This document shows, one piece after another, positions 16,322-23,410 of a stretch of DNA of 64,000 nt. The DNA comes from Aeromicrobium phoceense (GTDB lineage Bacteria > Actinomycetota > Actinomycetes > Propionibacteriales > Nocardioidaceae). Each line of letters starts with the position of its first letter. Position 1 is the stretch's first letter. A model generated the notes under the pieces. That model ran no database searches. It was not told where the DNA came from and saw only the letters and a list, made by a program, of their open reading frames with translations. The translations under genes were made by a program, and so were the position numbers. The stretch spans positions 186,001-250,000 of the forward strand of contig NZ_JACEOG010000002.1 of assembly GCF_013868155.1 (NCBI RefSeq). The letters run 5' to 3'.

Positions 16322-17851
16322 TCAGACACCGATCCGGTCGTCGTCCTTCCCCTCGTCGTCGTCCTGGGTGTCCAGGCGCTTGAGGGGCTTGGTCGCGGGG
16401 CCGTTGAGGACGTCGCCCTCCGGGGAGAACCGCGAGCCGTGCAGCGGGCAGTCCCACGAGCGCTCCTGGTCGTTCCACCGGAGCACGCCGCCGAGGTGCG
16501 TGCAGAGGCCCTGAACGCGGCACGTTCCCCTCTCGGAGCGCGACTCCGCGACGACGCGGACGCCGTCGCGGTGGACGTCGCCTTCACCGGGCTGCAGGGA
16601 CCGCGGCGACGTGGCGATCACGCGGGCGGCACCCGTCGCGACCTCCTTGGCGACCTTCGCGTTGATCGCCGCCCGGCCCCGGGTCGAGAGCAGGGGCGAG
16701 GAGTGGTCGACGACGGAGTCCGCCCACGGCAGCCGGTCGCCCAGGATGTCGCTGGCGATCGCCAGGGCCGCGGCGGTGCCGTTCGTGAATCCCCACTTCG
16801 CGAAGCCGGTCGCGAAGCGGATGCGGTCGCCGCCGCGGGGCATCCTGCCGAAGCGGGGGAGGCCGTCGCCGGTGGTGTAGTCCTGCGCCGACCAGGCCGC
16901 GACCTCGCGGGCCTCCGGGAAGTGCTCGGCGGTCCAGGTGCGGATCATCTCGACGTGATCGCGCTCGGACTCGGTCCGTCCGACGCCGTGCCCGAAGCCG
17001 CCGACCAGCAGCGCCGGTCGTCCGTCCTCGGTCAGGGCGTCGCGCAGCGAGACCGACGGCGAGCCCGCCGACAGCGCCATGACCTGCGGCGGGTCGGCTA
17101 GCTCGTAGCCGACCGCGTACGAGCGCTGGGGCTCGAGGTCGCTGAAGGCCAGGCTGCGGTCCAGGATCGGCGAGCCGGTCGCGACGACCAAGGACTCCGC
17201 GCGGACCTTGCGACCGTCGTCGAGGTGCGCGGTCGGAGCGCCGATCCAGTCGACGTTCATCACGCGGGCGTGCTCCACGAGCGAGCCGCCGTGCGCCCGG
17301 AGCTCGGCGGCGAGGGCCGCGAGGTGGGAGCCGGGGTCGATCTGCGCCTGGTCCGCGAGGGTGACGGCGCCGTGGGTGGGCACGGGCAGGCCCGGGTCGT
17401 CGGTCCACTCGACCGGCAGCCCGACCGACATGGCGGCGACGTACTCGGCTCGCGCGCGCGAGGTTTCGGTGGGCTTGGCGGCGAAGGTCGCCGCGGTCCG
17501 CCGGTCCATCCGGACGTCGTGCTGCCCGGCGAAGCCGACCAGCCAGTCGAAGCCGGCGCGGTTCATGTCGACGTAGGCCTGGACGACCTCGCGCGAGTGG
17601 TCCTCGAGCAGGGTGGACAGGCGGGGGCCCTGCAGCACCCACACCTTGGCGGGGCTGTGCCCGGGGGACCCGGCTCCGACGTAGCGGGCCTCGACCACGC
17701 ACACCTTCCGGCCGGCGCGGGCCAGCAGGACGGCGGTGGTCAGCCCGACGACGCCTGCGCCGACCACGAGGTCGTCACAGGCGTCGGGGAGTGGGTCGTG
17801 GCCCGCGACGTCGGCGGGCACCAGCCACAGGGGGCGGTTGTCGTCGTTCAT
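16322..17851 (-). CDS. FAD-dependent oxidoreductase with C-terminal Rieske domain
   Basis: A 509-residue two-domain protein. The N-terminal FAD-binding domain (DAO/glycine-oxidase type) has the dinucleotide motif VVGAGVVGLTTAVLLARAG at about residues 29-47 and GFAKWGFTNGTAAAL late in the domain. A C-terminal Rieske domain supplies CTHLGG (Cys at about 450) and CPLHG (Cys at about 468), the CxH...CxxH ligand set for a 2Fe-2S cluster. Such fusions couple amine or amino-acid oxidation to an internal iron-sulfur centre. The ATG at 17851 is preferred over a longer in-frame reading that runs into the acidic gene 7 bp upstream. Substrate unknown. Confidence 0.85.
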   Translation of the reverse strand: MNDDNRPLWLVPADVAGHDPLPDACDDLVVGAGVVGLTTAVLLARAGRKVCVVEARYVGAGSPGHSPAKVWVLQGPRLSTLLEDHSREVVQAYVDMNRAGFDWLVGFAGQHDVRMDRRTAATFAAKPTETSRARAEYVAAMSVGLPVEWTDDPGLPVPTHGAVTLADQAQIDPGSHLAALAAELRAHGGSLVEHARVMNVDWIGAPTAHLDDGRKVRAESLVVATGSPILDRSLAFSDLEPQRSYAVGYELADPPQVMALSAGSPSVSLRDALTEDGRPALLVGGFGHGVGRTESERDHVEMIRTWTAEHFPEAREVAAWSAQDYTTGDGLPRFGRMPRGGDRIRFATGFAKWGFTNGTAAALAIASDILGDRLPWADSVVDHSSPLLSTRGRAAINAKVAKEVATGAARVIATSPRSLQPGEGDVHRDGVRVVAESRSERGTCRVQGLCTHLGGVLRWNDQERSWDCPLHGSRFSPEGDVLNGPATKPLKRLDTQDDDEGKDDDRIGV

Positions 17852-17858
17852 CGGCGGC

Positions 17859-18038
17859 TCAGACCCGCGACGACGGCGCGGTGGGGTCGGTGACGACCAG
17901 GTTCTCGGCGCCGCCGTCCCCGTCATCGCTCGTCGCGGGCGAGTCGGGATCGTCGGGCTCGATCGGGTTGTCGGGCGTCGTGGCGGGATCGGCGGGGTCG
18001 GGGCCCTCGGCGGGTTCCTCGGGGTGCGGCGTGGTCAT
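17859..18038 (-). CDS. acidic Pro-rich miniprotein
   Basis: A 59-residue protein made almost entirely of Pro, Asp, Glu, Ala and Thr (MTTPHPEEPAEGPDPADP at the start), surely disordered. A strong GAGGAGG precedes its ATG, and it is the first gene of the leftward stress operon, 7 bp before the FAD/Rieske gene. Function is unknown. It resembles in composition and start (MTT-x-P/D-EP) the 66-residue protein at 58737-58937 and, less closely, the 72-residue one at 20876-21094. Confidence 0.7.
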   Translation of the reverse strand: MTTPHPEEPAEGPDPADPATTPDNPIEPDDPDSPATSDDGDGGAENLVVTDPTAPSSRV

Positions 18039-18071
18039 GTGATCCTCCTCATTCGGTCGGACAGGGTTCAC

Positions 18072-18096
18072 GTACCCGACTCGCGAGGAACCATGC
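18072..18096 (-). promoter_or_regulatory. SigB-type promoter of the leftward stress operon
   Basis: Minus strand: GCAT (18096-18093), 15 bases, GGGTAC (18077-18072). This is an exact fit to GNNT-N14-16-GGGTAC/T. The start codon at 18038 lies 33 bases further on, leaving a leader of about 27 nt with GAGGAGG. The plus-strand promoter at 18125-18149 has an identical GCAT-N15-GGGTAC layout. Confidence 0.65.
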
Positions 18097-18124
18097 GCCG
18101 GGGCACGATGGCTGCGCGGGTGAC

Positions 18125-18149
18125 GCATGAGGCGCCCGCGCCGGGGTAC
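18125..18149 (+). promoter_or_regulatory. SigB-type promoter of the rightward stress operon
   Basis: GCAT at 18125-18128, 15 bases, GGGTAC at 18144-18149: the same element as on the opposite strand. The first gene starts at 18188, giving a leader of about 32 nt with AAAGGA before the ATG. Confidence 0.65.
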
Positions 18150-18187
18150 GTGCCCCGTGACCTCCGTTTCGATCGAAAGGACCGCGG

Positions 18188-19165
18188 ATGCCATCAGCCG
18201 TCCTCACCGGCAGCCGGGCGACCACCTCGACCCTGCCCCAGCCCCGTGGCGACCTGAGTGCCGCCACCATCGCCGCCCTGACCGGGGGAATGCCGTGGGA
18301 TCGCGTGCCGAAGGTCAGCCCCTCGAGCGCCGAGGACGGTCTGCTGACGGTCTGGATCGCCCACGAGCTGCACCACCGCGGCTTCGCCGACGTGGAGGAT
18401 GCGGAGTGGACGCCCGAGCTGATCACGGTCCGCAACCGAGTGGAGCGCGAGCTCGAGGCCCGGCTGCGCGAGCGCGCCGAGGGCCGGCTGCCCGAGTCCG
18501 CCGAGCCGGACGTGCTGCTCGACTACGTGCGCGCCGACGAGGGACGCTCCCTCGCGGAGTTCGTCCAGCGTGCCGCGACGGCCGACCAGGTCCGTGAGCT
18601 GCTGTGGTTCCGCTCGGTCTACCACCTCAAGGAGGCCGACCCGACCGCGTGGACGATCCCGCGGCTGCCGGGTCCCTCGCGCGCCGCGCTGGCCGAGCTG
18701 CAGTACGACGAGTACGGCGGAGGCCGCCCCGAGCGCCTCCACGCGCAGCTGTTCGCCGACGGCATGCGGGCGATGGGTCTCGACGCCCGTGAGAACGCCG
18801 CGATCGACGACGTGCCGGTCGAGGTGCTCGAGATGAACGTGACGCTCACGATGTTCGGCCTCCAGCGGCGCCTCCGGGGCGCGGCGGTCGGCCACCTCGT
18901 GGCGTTCGAGGCCTCCAGCTCGGGTCCGTCGCGGCGGATGTCGCGCGGCCTGCGCCGCCTCGGCCTCCCCGAGGAGATGGCTGCCTACTACGACGAGCAC
19001 GTCGAGGCCGACGCCGTGCACGAGCAGACCGCCGCGCGCTTCATCGCCGGCGCCCTCGTCGAGGCGGAGCCGCACCTGGCCGAGGACGTCGCCTTCGGCG
19101 TGTTCACGTGCCTGGACCAGGAGAGTCGCTTCGCCGAGGCGATGTTCGAGAGGTGGGGTGCCTGA
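18188..19165 (+). CDS. iron-containing redox enzyme family protein (heme-oxygenase-like diiron fold)
   Basis: A 325-residue, largely helical protein of the iron-containing redox enzyme / heme-oxygenase-like family. An early helix has AHELHHRGF (His59, Glu60, His62, His63) and a late helix has DEHVEADAVHEQ (about residues 269-280), the E/EADxxH-type positions that carry metal ligands in HDO-type diiron oxidases and oxygenases. Characterised relatives act in natural-product and lipid chemistry; the reaction here is unknown. Its stop overlaps the CDGSH start (TGATG), so an electron-transfer partnership with that protein is plausible. It leads an operon under a SigB-type promoter candidate. Confidence 0.8.
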   Translation: MPSAVLTGSRATTSTLPQPRGDLSAATIAALTGGMPWDRVPKVSPSSAEDGLLTVWIAHELHHRGFADVEDAEWTPELITVRNRVERELEARLRERAEGRLPESAEPDVLLDYVRADEGRSLAEFVQRAATADQVRELLWFRSVYHLKEADPTAWTIPRLPGPSRAALAELQYDEYGGGRPERLHAQLFADGMRAMGLDARENAAIDDVPVEVLEMNVTLTMFGLQRRLRGAAVGHLVAFEASSSGPSRRMSRGLRRLGLPEEMAAYYDEHVEADAVHEQTAARFIAGALVEAEPHLAEDVAFGVFTCLDQESRFAEAMFERWGA

Positions 19166-19380
19166 TGGCGCGCAAGGTCGACGTCAGCGTGGTCCCGAAC
19201 GGGCCGCTGCTGATCCGCGGGGACATCGGGGTCCACTCCCCGGACGGCGAGGTGCACCGCACCGAACGGCCCGTCAGCGCCGTGTGCCGGTGCGGCAAGT
19301 CCGCGTCACTGCCGTGGTGCGACGCGACCCACCAGATGATCAGGACCAGGTTCGACGAGGAAGGAGCTCGCGATGAGTGA
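19165..19380 (+). CDS. CDGSH iron-sulfur domain protein
   Basis: A 71-residue protein with one CDGSH motif: Cys41, Cys43, Cys52 and His56 in CRCGKSASLPWCDATH, the 3-Cys/1-His set that binds a redox-active 2Fe-2S cluster. No membrane anchor is present, so it should be a soluble cytoplasmic electron or cluster carrier. The ATG shares a base with the previous stop (TGATG), and the next gene starts inside its last codons (19373). This tight coupling argues that it works with the diiron-type protein and the SDR. Confidence 0.9.
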   Translation: MARKVDVSVVPNGPLLIRGDIGVHSPDGEVHRTERPVSAVCRCGKSASLPWCDATHQMIRTRFDEEGARDE

Positions 19381-20236
19381 GGAACAGGACGGATTCCCGG
19401 CGCAGCAGCAGGAGCCCCCGGGACTGACCGAGCCGATGGAGCCCCGGCCGGACCACGGCGAGGAGAGCTACGTCGGTTCGGGCCGGCTGGAGGGGCGCAA
19501 GGCGCTCATCACCGGCGGTGACTCCGGCATCGGCCGGGCGGCCGCGATTGCCTACGCCCGCGAGGGGGCCGACGTGGCGTTCACCTACATGCCCGAGGAG
19601 GCCGAGGACGCGCGCGAGACGTCGCGGCTGATCGAGGAGGCCGGACGCACGAGCCTGCCGATCGAGGCGGACCTGCGCGACAGCGCGACGTGCGACCGCG
19701 TCGTGGGGCAGGCCCACGACGGCCTCGGCGGACTGGACATCCTCGTCAACAACGCGGGCTTCCAGATGGCCCGGGACGAGGGACTCGAGCAGATGGACGA
19801 CGAGCGCATCGAGCGCACGTACACGACGAACGTGTTCGCGCTGCTGTGGCTCGTCCGCGCCGCGCTGCCGCACCTCGGTCGCGGGTCAAGCATCATCAAC
19901 AACTCGTCGATCCAGGCCTACGAGCCGTCGACGAGCCTGCTGGACTACGCGTCGACCAAGGCCGCGATCAACAACCTGACGGTGAACCTGGCGGCCGAGC
20001 TCGGTCCGCGTGGCATCCGCGTCAACGCGGTGGCGCCGGGTCCGATCTGGACTCCGCTGCAGCCGGCCACCCAGCCCGAGGAGAAGATCGAGCAGTTCGG
20101 CTCCGACACGCCGCTGGGTCGGGCCGGTCAGCCGGCCGAGCTCGCCGGTGCGTTTGTGTTCCTGGCGAGCGAGAAGGAGGCCAGCTACGTCTCGGCCACC
20201 GTCCTGGGCGTCACCGGCGGAAAGCCGGTCTTCTGA
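19373..20236 (+). CDS. SDR family oxidoreductase (YhxC/YghA-like)
   Basis: A 287-residue classical SDR with a ~45-residue polar N-terminal extension, as in the YhxC/YghA and general-stress SDR group. The cofactor motif ITGGDSGIGRAAAIAYA begins near residue 45, NNAG near residue 127, and the catalytic YxxxK is in LLDYASTKAAI (Tyr about 190, Lys about 194). It would reduce or oxidise a carbonyl/alcohol with NAD(P). Relatives are induced by stress. It overlaps the CDGSH gene by 8 bp and its stop shares a base with the methyltransferase start. Confidence 0.9.
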   Translation: MSEEQDGFPAQQQEPPGLTEPMEPRPDHGEESYVGSGRLEGRKALITGGDSGIGRAAAIAYAREGADVAFTYMPEEAEDARETSRLIEEAGRTSLPIEADLRDSATCDRVVGQAHDGLGGLDILVNNAGFQMARDEGLEQMDDERIERTYTTNVFALLWLVRAALPHLGRGSSIINNSSIQAYEPSTSLLDYASTKAAINNLTVNLAAELGPRGIRVNAVAPGPIWTPLQPATQPEEKIEQFGSDTPLGRAGQPAELAGAFVFLASEKEASYVSATVLGVTGGKPVF

Positions 20237-20901
20237 TGCTCCAGGCCTCGGAGCCGCAGGCGAGGACGACCACGTTCGGCGGCCGGCCGATCGGCCACGA
20301 CGAGCGCGTCCTGACGCCCCGCCCGTGGACCGAGGCCCAGTCGCTGTGGGCGCGCGAGCTGCTCGACGCCGTGCCCCTGGGACCGGTGCTCGAGGTCTGC
20401 GCGGGCGCCGGCCACATCGGCCTGCTCGCCGTGGCCGACACGGGTCGCCACCTCGTGCAGGTGGACGCCGACCTGCACGCGTGCGTGTGGGCCTCGCGCA
20501 ACGCCCGCGTCTGGGGCGTCGACTCCGACATCCGCCACGGCGCGATGGCCGAGGCCCTCATGCCGGACGAGCGGTTCGCGCTCATCATCGCCGACCCGCC
20601 GTACCTGCCGTCGGACGGCGTGGGCGAGTTCCCCGAGGACCCGCTCACCGCGATCGACGGGGGGTCCGACGGACTGGACCTCGCTCGCGAGTGCCTGACG
20701 GTGATCGGGCGGCACCTCATCCGTGGCGGGGCGGCGCTGCTCCAGCTGCGCGACGAGGCGCAGGGTCGCGACCTCGCGGCCGACGCCGCGGCGTGCGGCC
20801 TGACGATCGACGAGAGCCGACAGTTCGACGGCGGAGCGGTCCTGCTGCTGCGTCGCACGACGGAAGGAAGAGCACATGAACAGCACTCCGACGAACGGTG
20901 A
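20236..20901 (+). CDS. class I SAM-dependent methyltransferase (PrmC/HemK-like motifs)
   Basis: A 221-residue methyltransferase. The SAM-binding motif is VLEVCAGAGHIGLLA (about residues 54-68), and ADPPYLPSD (about residues 118-126) is the (N/D)PPY motif used to methylate amino nitrogens in proteins, RNA or DNA. That motif suggests an N-methyltransferase, though small-molecule enzymes also carry it. The start ATG at 20236 overlaps the SDR stop (TGATG). The last 26 bp overlap the next small gene. The partner substrate in this redox operon is unknown. Confidence 0.8.
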   Translation: MLQASEPQARTTTFGGRPIGHDERVLTPRPWTEAQSLWARELLDAVPLGPVLEVCAGAGHIGLLAVADTGRHLVQVDADLHACVWASRNARVWGVDSDIRHGAMAEALMPDERFALIIADPPYLPSDGVGEFPEDPLTAIDGGSDGLDLARECLTVIGRHLIRGGAALLQLRDEAQGRDLAADAAACGLTIDESRQFDGGAVLLLRRTTEGRAHEQHSDER

Positions 20902-21094
20902 CCAGACCGAGGGCAAGGCCGACAAGCTGGCCGACGACCTCACGGTGGATCCGCAGCACGAGGGCGTGAGCGAGCCGGGCGGCAACGAGCAGGAGGCCGG
21001 CACCGAGACGGTGCCCGGCGTCGAGGGTCCCGAGGGCGTCCCCGACCTGCCCGTCACCGACGACCCCGGCACCGGCGGGCCCGACGACGACTGA
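20876..21094 (+). CDS. acidic miniprotein
   Basis: A 72-residue acidic, disordered protein (Glu, Asp, Gly, Pro rich) with a short helix-prone piece, EGKADKLADDLTVDP, near residues 12-26, and an end of DDPGTGGPDDD. GGAAGGAAGAG lies before its ATG, inside the methyltransferase end. It closes the rightward stress operon, while the divergent operon opens with a similar acidic miniprotein. Function unknown; possible roles are hydrophilin-like protection or charge buffering, both guesses. Confidence 0.65.
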   Translation: MNSTPTNGDQTEGKADKLADDLTVDPQHEGVSEPGGNEQEAGTETVPGVEGPEGVPDLPVTDDPGTGGPDDD

Positions 21095-21179
21095 GCCTCG
21101 CCGCTTGGAATGACGGGAAGGATCGGCCCTCGTCCGCGAGGTCGAGTCGCTGTCGGAGGGTGCCCCTAGCGTTCTCGAC

Positions 21180-21253
21180 ATGGACAGCGCCGAGGTCACG
21201 ATCGCCGTGATGCGAGCGACCGCAGACGTGCTGCGGTCGGTCACGTCCTCGGT
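21180..21253 (+). pseudogene. displaced 5' end of the HNH gene (probable frameshift)
   Basis: An ATG at 21180 opens a frame reading MDSAEVTIAVMRATADVLRS, a start typical of DUF222-HNH proteins, but the frame then runs into unlike sequence and stops. Adding one base between 21242 and 21243 (GTC-GAC-GTC-CTC-GGT) would give SVDVLGVCDEARAL and join it smoothly to the frame of the following gene. So the gene is either naturally frameshifted, carries a sequencing error, or is translated from the downstream GTG. Confidence 0.6.
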
Positions 21254-22327
21254 GTGTGCGACGAGGCGCGAGCGCTGCGGACGCTGCGCGATGCCGCGGA
21301 CGCGGCCCTGACCGAGCGACTCGTCGAGATCGAGCGCACCGGAGCCCACCTCGGCGAGGACGCCACGAGCGTGGTCACGTGGGCCCGCCGAGACCTCCGC
21401 CTGGAGGCCGGCGACACGCGAGCCCGCCTCCGCGCGGGCGAGGCGCTGGCCCAGCTGCCGCGCGCCGCCGAGGCCTTCCGCGCGGGCGAGATCGCCCTCG
21501 AGCACGTCAAGGTGCTCGACTTCGGGATGCGCCACGTCGGCGTCGACGAGACCGTGCAGCTGGACGAGCACCTGACGAAGGTCGCGAGGGCGTTCCCGCC
21601 CGGTCGGCTCAAGAAGCTCGTCCGCAGGGCGAAGGCGATCCAGCACCCCGAGTCGCTCGACGAGGCGTGGATCAGCGGCATGGACCGTCGCGACATCCGG
21701 CTGTCGAAGACCCTCGACGGCTGGCACGTCACCGGCTTCCTTCCGATCCACGTCGGCGCCCAGCTCCACGCGGTGCTCGAGTCGCTGTCGGTGCCGCGCG
21801 CCGCCGGTGACGACCGCACGGCGTCCGAGCGGCGCTGCGACGGGCTCGAGGAACTGCTGACCCGAGTGCTGGAGCAGGGTCTGCCGACCGACGGCACCGT
21901 ACGGCCACAGATCCACGTCGTGGTCGAAGCCGGCACCCTCAAGGCCGCACTCGCTCCTGATCCCGAGTCCGCCTTCGTGGCCGGCGAGCCGGCCGAGCTG
22001 GTCGGCTTCGGGCCCATCGGACGGGAGCTGCTCAGGCACCTGACCGAAGGCGCCGACCTGCGACCGCTCCTCGTGGAGCGGATCGGACGGAACGAGCGCA
22101 TCCTCGACGTGGGCGACCGACACCGGCACGCCACGGCGAAGCAGCGCGAGGCGATCTGGTTCCGCCAGGACGGTGTGTGCGCGCGGGCCGGCTGCGAGAA
22201 CCCCATCGACCACAGCCACCACGTGATCGCATGGTCCGAGGGCGGGCCCACAGACCTCGACCTGCTCGAGGGCCTGTGCGCGGCCTGTCACCACTTCGAG
22301 CACGCGATCCACCCGCGGGCGGGGTGA
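21254..22327 (+). CDS. DUF222/HNH endonuclease family protein
   Basis: A 357-residue protein counted from the GTG at 21254. Most of it is the helical DUF222/13E12-type region (RLRAGEALAQLPRAAEAFRA and onward). The C-terminal HNH nuclease motif has CARAGCENPIDHSHHVIAW and LLEGLCAACHHFEHA, with the Cys pairs and His residues expected for a zinc-bound betabeta-alpha-Me site. Such genes are multicopy in Nocardioidaceae and mycobacteria and of unknown function. The real start is probably the ATG at 21180 with a one-base loss near 21242, so the protein may lack about 25 N-terminal residues or not be made in full. Confidence 0.75.
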   Translation: MCDEARALRTLRDAADAALTERLVEIERTGAHLGEDATSVVTWARRDLRLEAGDTRARLRAGEALAQLPRAAEAFRAGEIALEHVKVLDFGMRHVGVDETVQLDEHLTKVARAFPPGRLKKLVRRAKAIQHPESLDEAWISGMDRRDIRLSKTLDGWHVTGFLPIHVGAQLHAVLESLSVPRAAGDDRTASERRCDGLEELLTRVLEQGLPTDGTVRPQIHVVVEAGTLKAALAPDPESAFVAGEPAELVGFGPIGRELLRHLTEGADLRPLLVERIGRNERILDVGDRHRHATAKQREAIWFRQDGVCARAGCENPIDHSHHVIAWSEGGPTDLDLLEGLCAACHHFEHAIHPRAG

Positions 22328-22339
22328 GCAGGGGCCTCG

Positions 22340-22879
22340 TCAGTCGGCGAGGTCCTCGGGGGAGACCACGTCCTGGCGGTACTGCTCACGCAGCCACTTC
22401 AACGCGGCCACGTGCGCCTTCTCATCGGCCGAGGTGACCGCGCCGTCGGCGATCTGCACCCGGAAGTCGTGCGCGTAGGCGGTCGCGGCCGTCATCGCGA
22501 TGCACGCCTCGGTGACCACACCGGCGAGGACGAGCTCGTCCACGCCGAGCTCGCGCAACCGCTCCAGCAGGTCGGTGCCGTGGAAGGCGTCGTCCCGCCG
22601 CTTCGTGAGCTCGAGGTCCGGACGCAGGTCCAGCTCGGTGAGCGTCTCGGCGCCCTTCGTACCCTCCAGCACCACCGGCTGGTCGTCGTCGCGCATGTTG
22701 AGCGCCCACGTGGACTTGTCCTCGGGCAGCACGGTGCGGACCTCCACGATGGGCACGTCGTGGTCGCGCGCCCAGTCCGTCCAGCGCTGCACGGCGCGGA
22801 CGATGTCGGAACGCTGCTCGCGCAGGTCCGGGGGATTGAGGAAGTCCTCCTGCAGGTCGATGATCACGAGAGCACGCAT
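22340..22879 (-). CDS. isochorismatase family cysteine hydrolase
   Basis: A 179-residue isochorismatase-fold hydrolase. The catalytic triad is visible: Asp8 (IIDLQEDF), Lys93 (LTKRRDDAF) and Cys126 (GVVTEACIAMTA). The family includes nicotinamidase, N-carbamoylsarcosine amidase and ureidoacrylate hydrolases; the substrate cannot be fixed from sequence. It stands alone on the minus strand, convergent with the HNH gene (12 bp apart) and divergent from the lipoprotein-like gene at 22940. Confidence 0.85.
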   Translation of the reverse strand: MRALVIIDLQEDFLNPPDLREQRSDIVRAVQRWTDWARDHDVPIVEVRTVLPEDKSTWALNMRDDDQPVVLEGTKGAETLTELDLRPDLELTKRRDDAFHGTDLLERLRELGVDELVLAGVVTEACIAMTAATAYAHDFRVQIADGAVTSADEKAHVAALKWLREQYRQDVVSPEDLAD

Positions 22880-22939
22880 GGGTTCATCGTGCCGTCCGAC
22901 GTGCGGACGTGCTCGTCGGGTGGCTTACTGGTGCTCGTC

Positions 22940-23410
22940 ATGACGGCTGAGGATCGAAGGACACCCGCGCGGCTGGACCCGTGTGGACGCCTCGTCGCCA
23001 GGTGCCTGGTCGTGCTCGTCGTGCTGATGACCGCTGCTTGCGCGTCGCCCACCCAGGACGCCAGCCTCGCGGCGCACGACGGGCTCGCCGCCACGGCCAC
23101 CGCGCGCGAGGCGCTGGACCAGCACGAGCGCGGCCGCTCGACCACCCCGGTGCTCGAGGTGACGCTGGAGGCGGCCGCCACCGAGCTGTCGGGCGCGATG
23201 TCCACCACGGCCACCCTCACCCCCGAGACCGAGGGACAGCGAAGCGATCTCGACCAGGTGCGATCCGCCCTGTCCGAGGCGTCCGACGCGGTCACGGACG
23301 CGCGCTCCTCCGTCGCGGCCGGGACGGGCCTGCGGCTGGCCCGCGAGGACGTGGCCGCGGCCGAGCGCTCGTTGCGCGACGTGGTCGACCAGATCGGACC
23401 GCCGCGGTGA
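22940..23410 (+). CDS. probable exported/lipoprotein-like protein
   Basis: A 156-residue protein. After a charged start it has one hydrophobic segment (LVARCLVVLVVLMTAACAS, about residues 20-38) ending in a cysteine; the lipobox (TAAC) is not canonical, so a lipoprotein is possible but unproven. The rest is helical and Ala/Glu/Thr rich (heptad-like LDQVRSALSEASDAVTDA), consistent with an extracytoplasmic coiled coil. It opens the operon with the NRAMP-like transporter, whose GTG overlaps its stop by 4 bp. Function unknown; an accessory role in metal uptake is inferred only from linkage. Confidence 0.65.
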   Translation: MTAEDRRTPARLDPCGRLVARCLVVLVVLMTAACASPTQDASLAAHDGLAATATAREALDQHERGRSTTPVLEVTLEAAATELSGAMSTTATLTPETEGQRSDLDQVRSALSEASDAVTDARSSVAAGTGLRLAREDVAAAERSLRDVVDQIGPPR

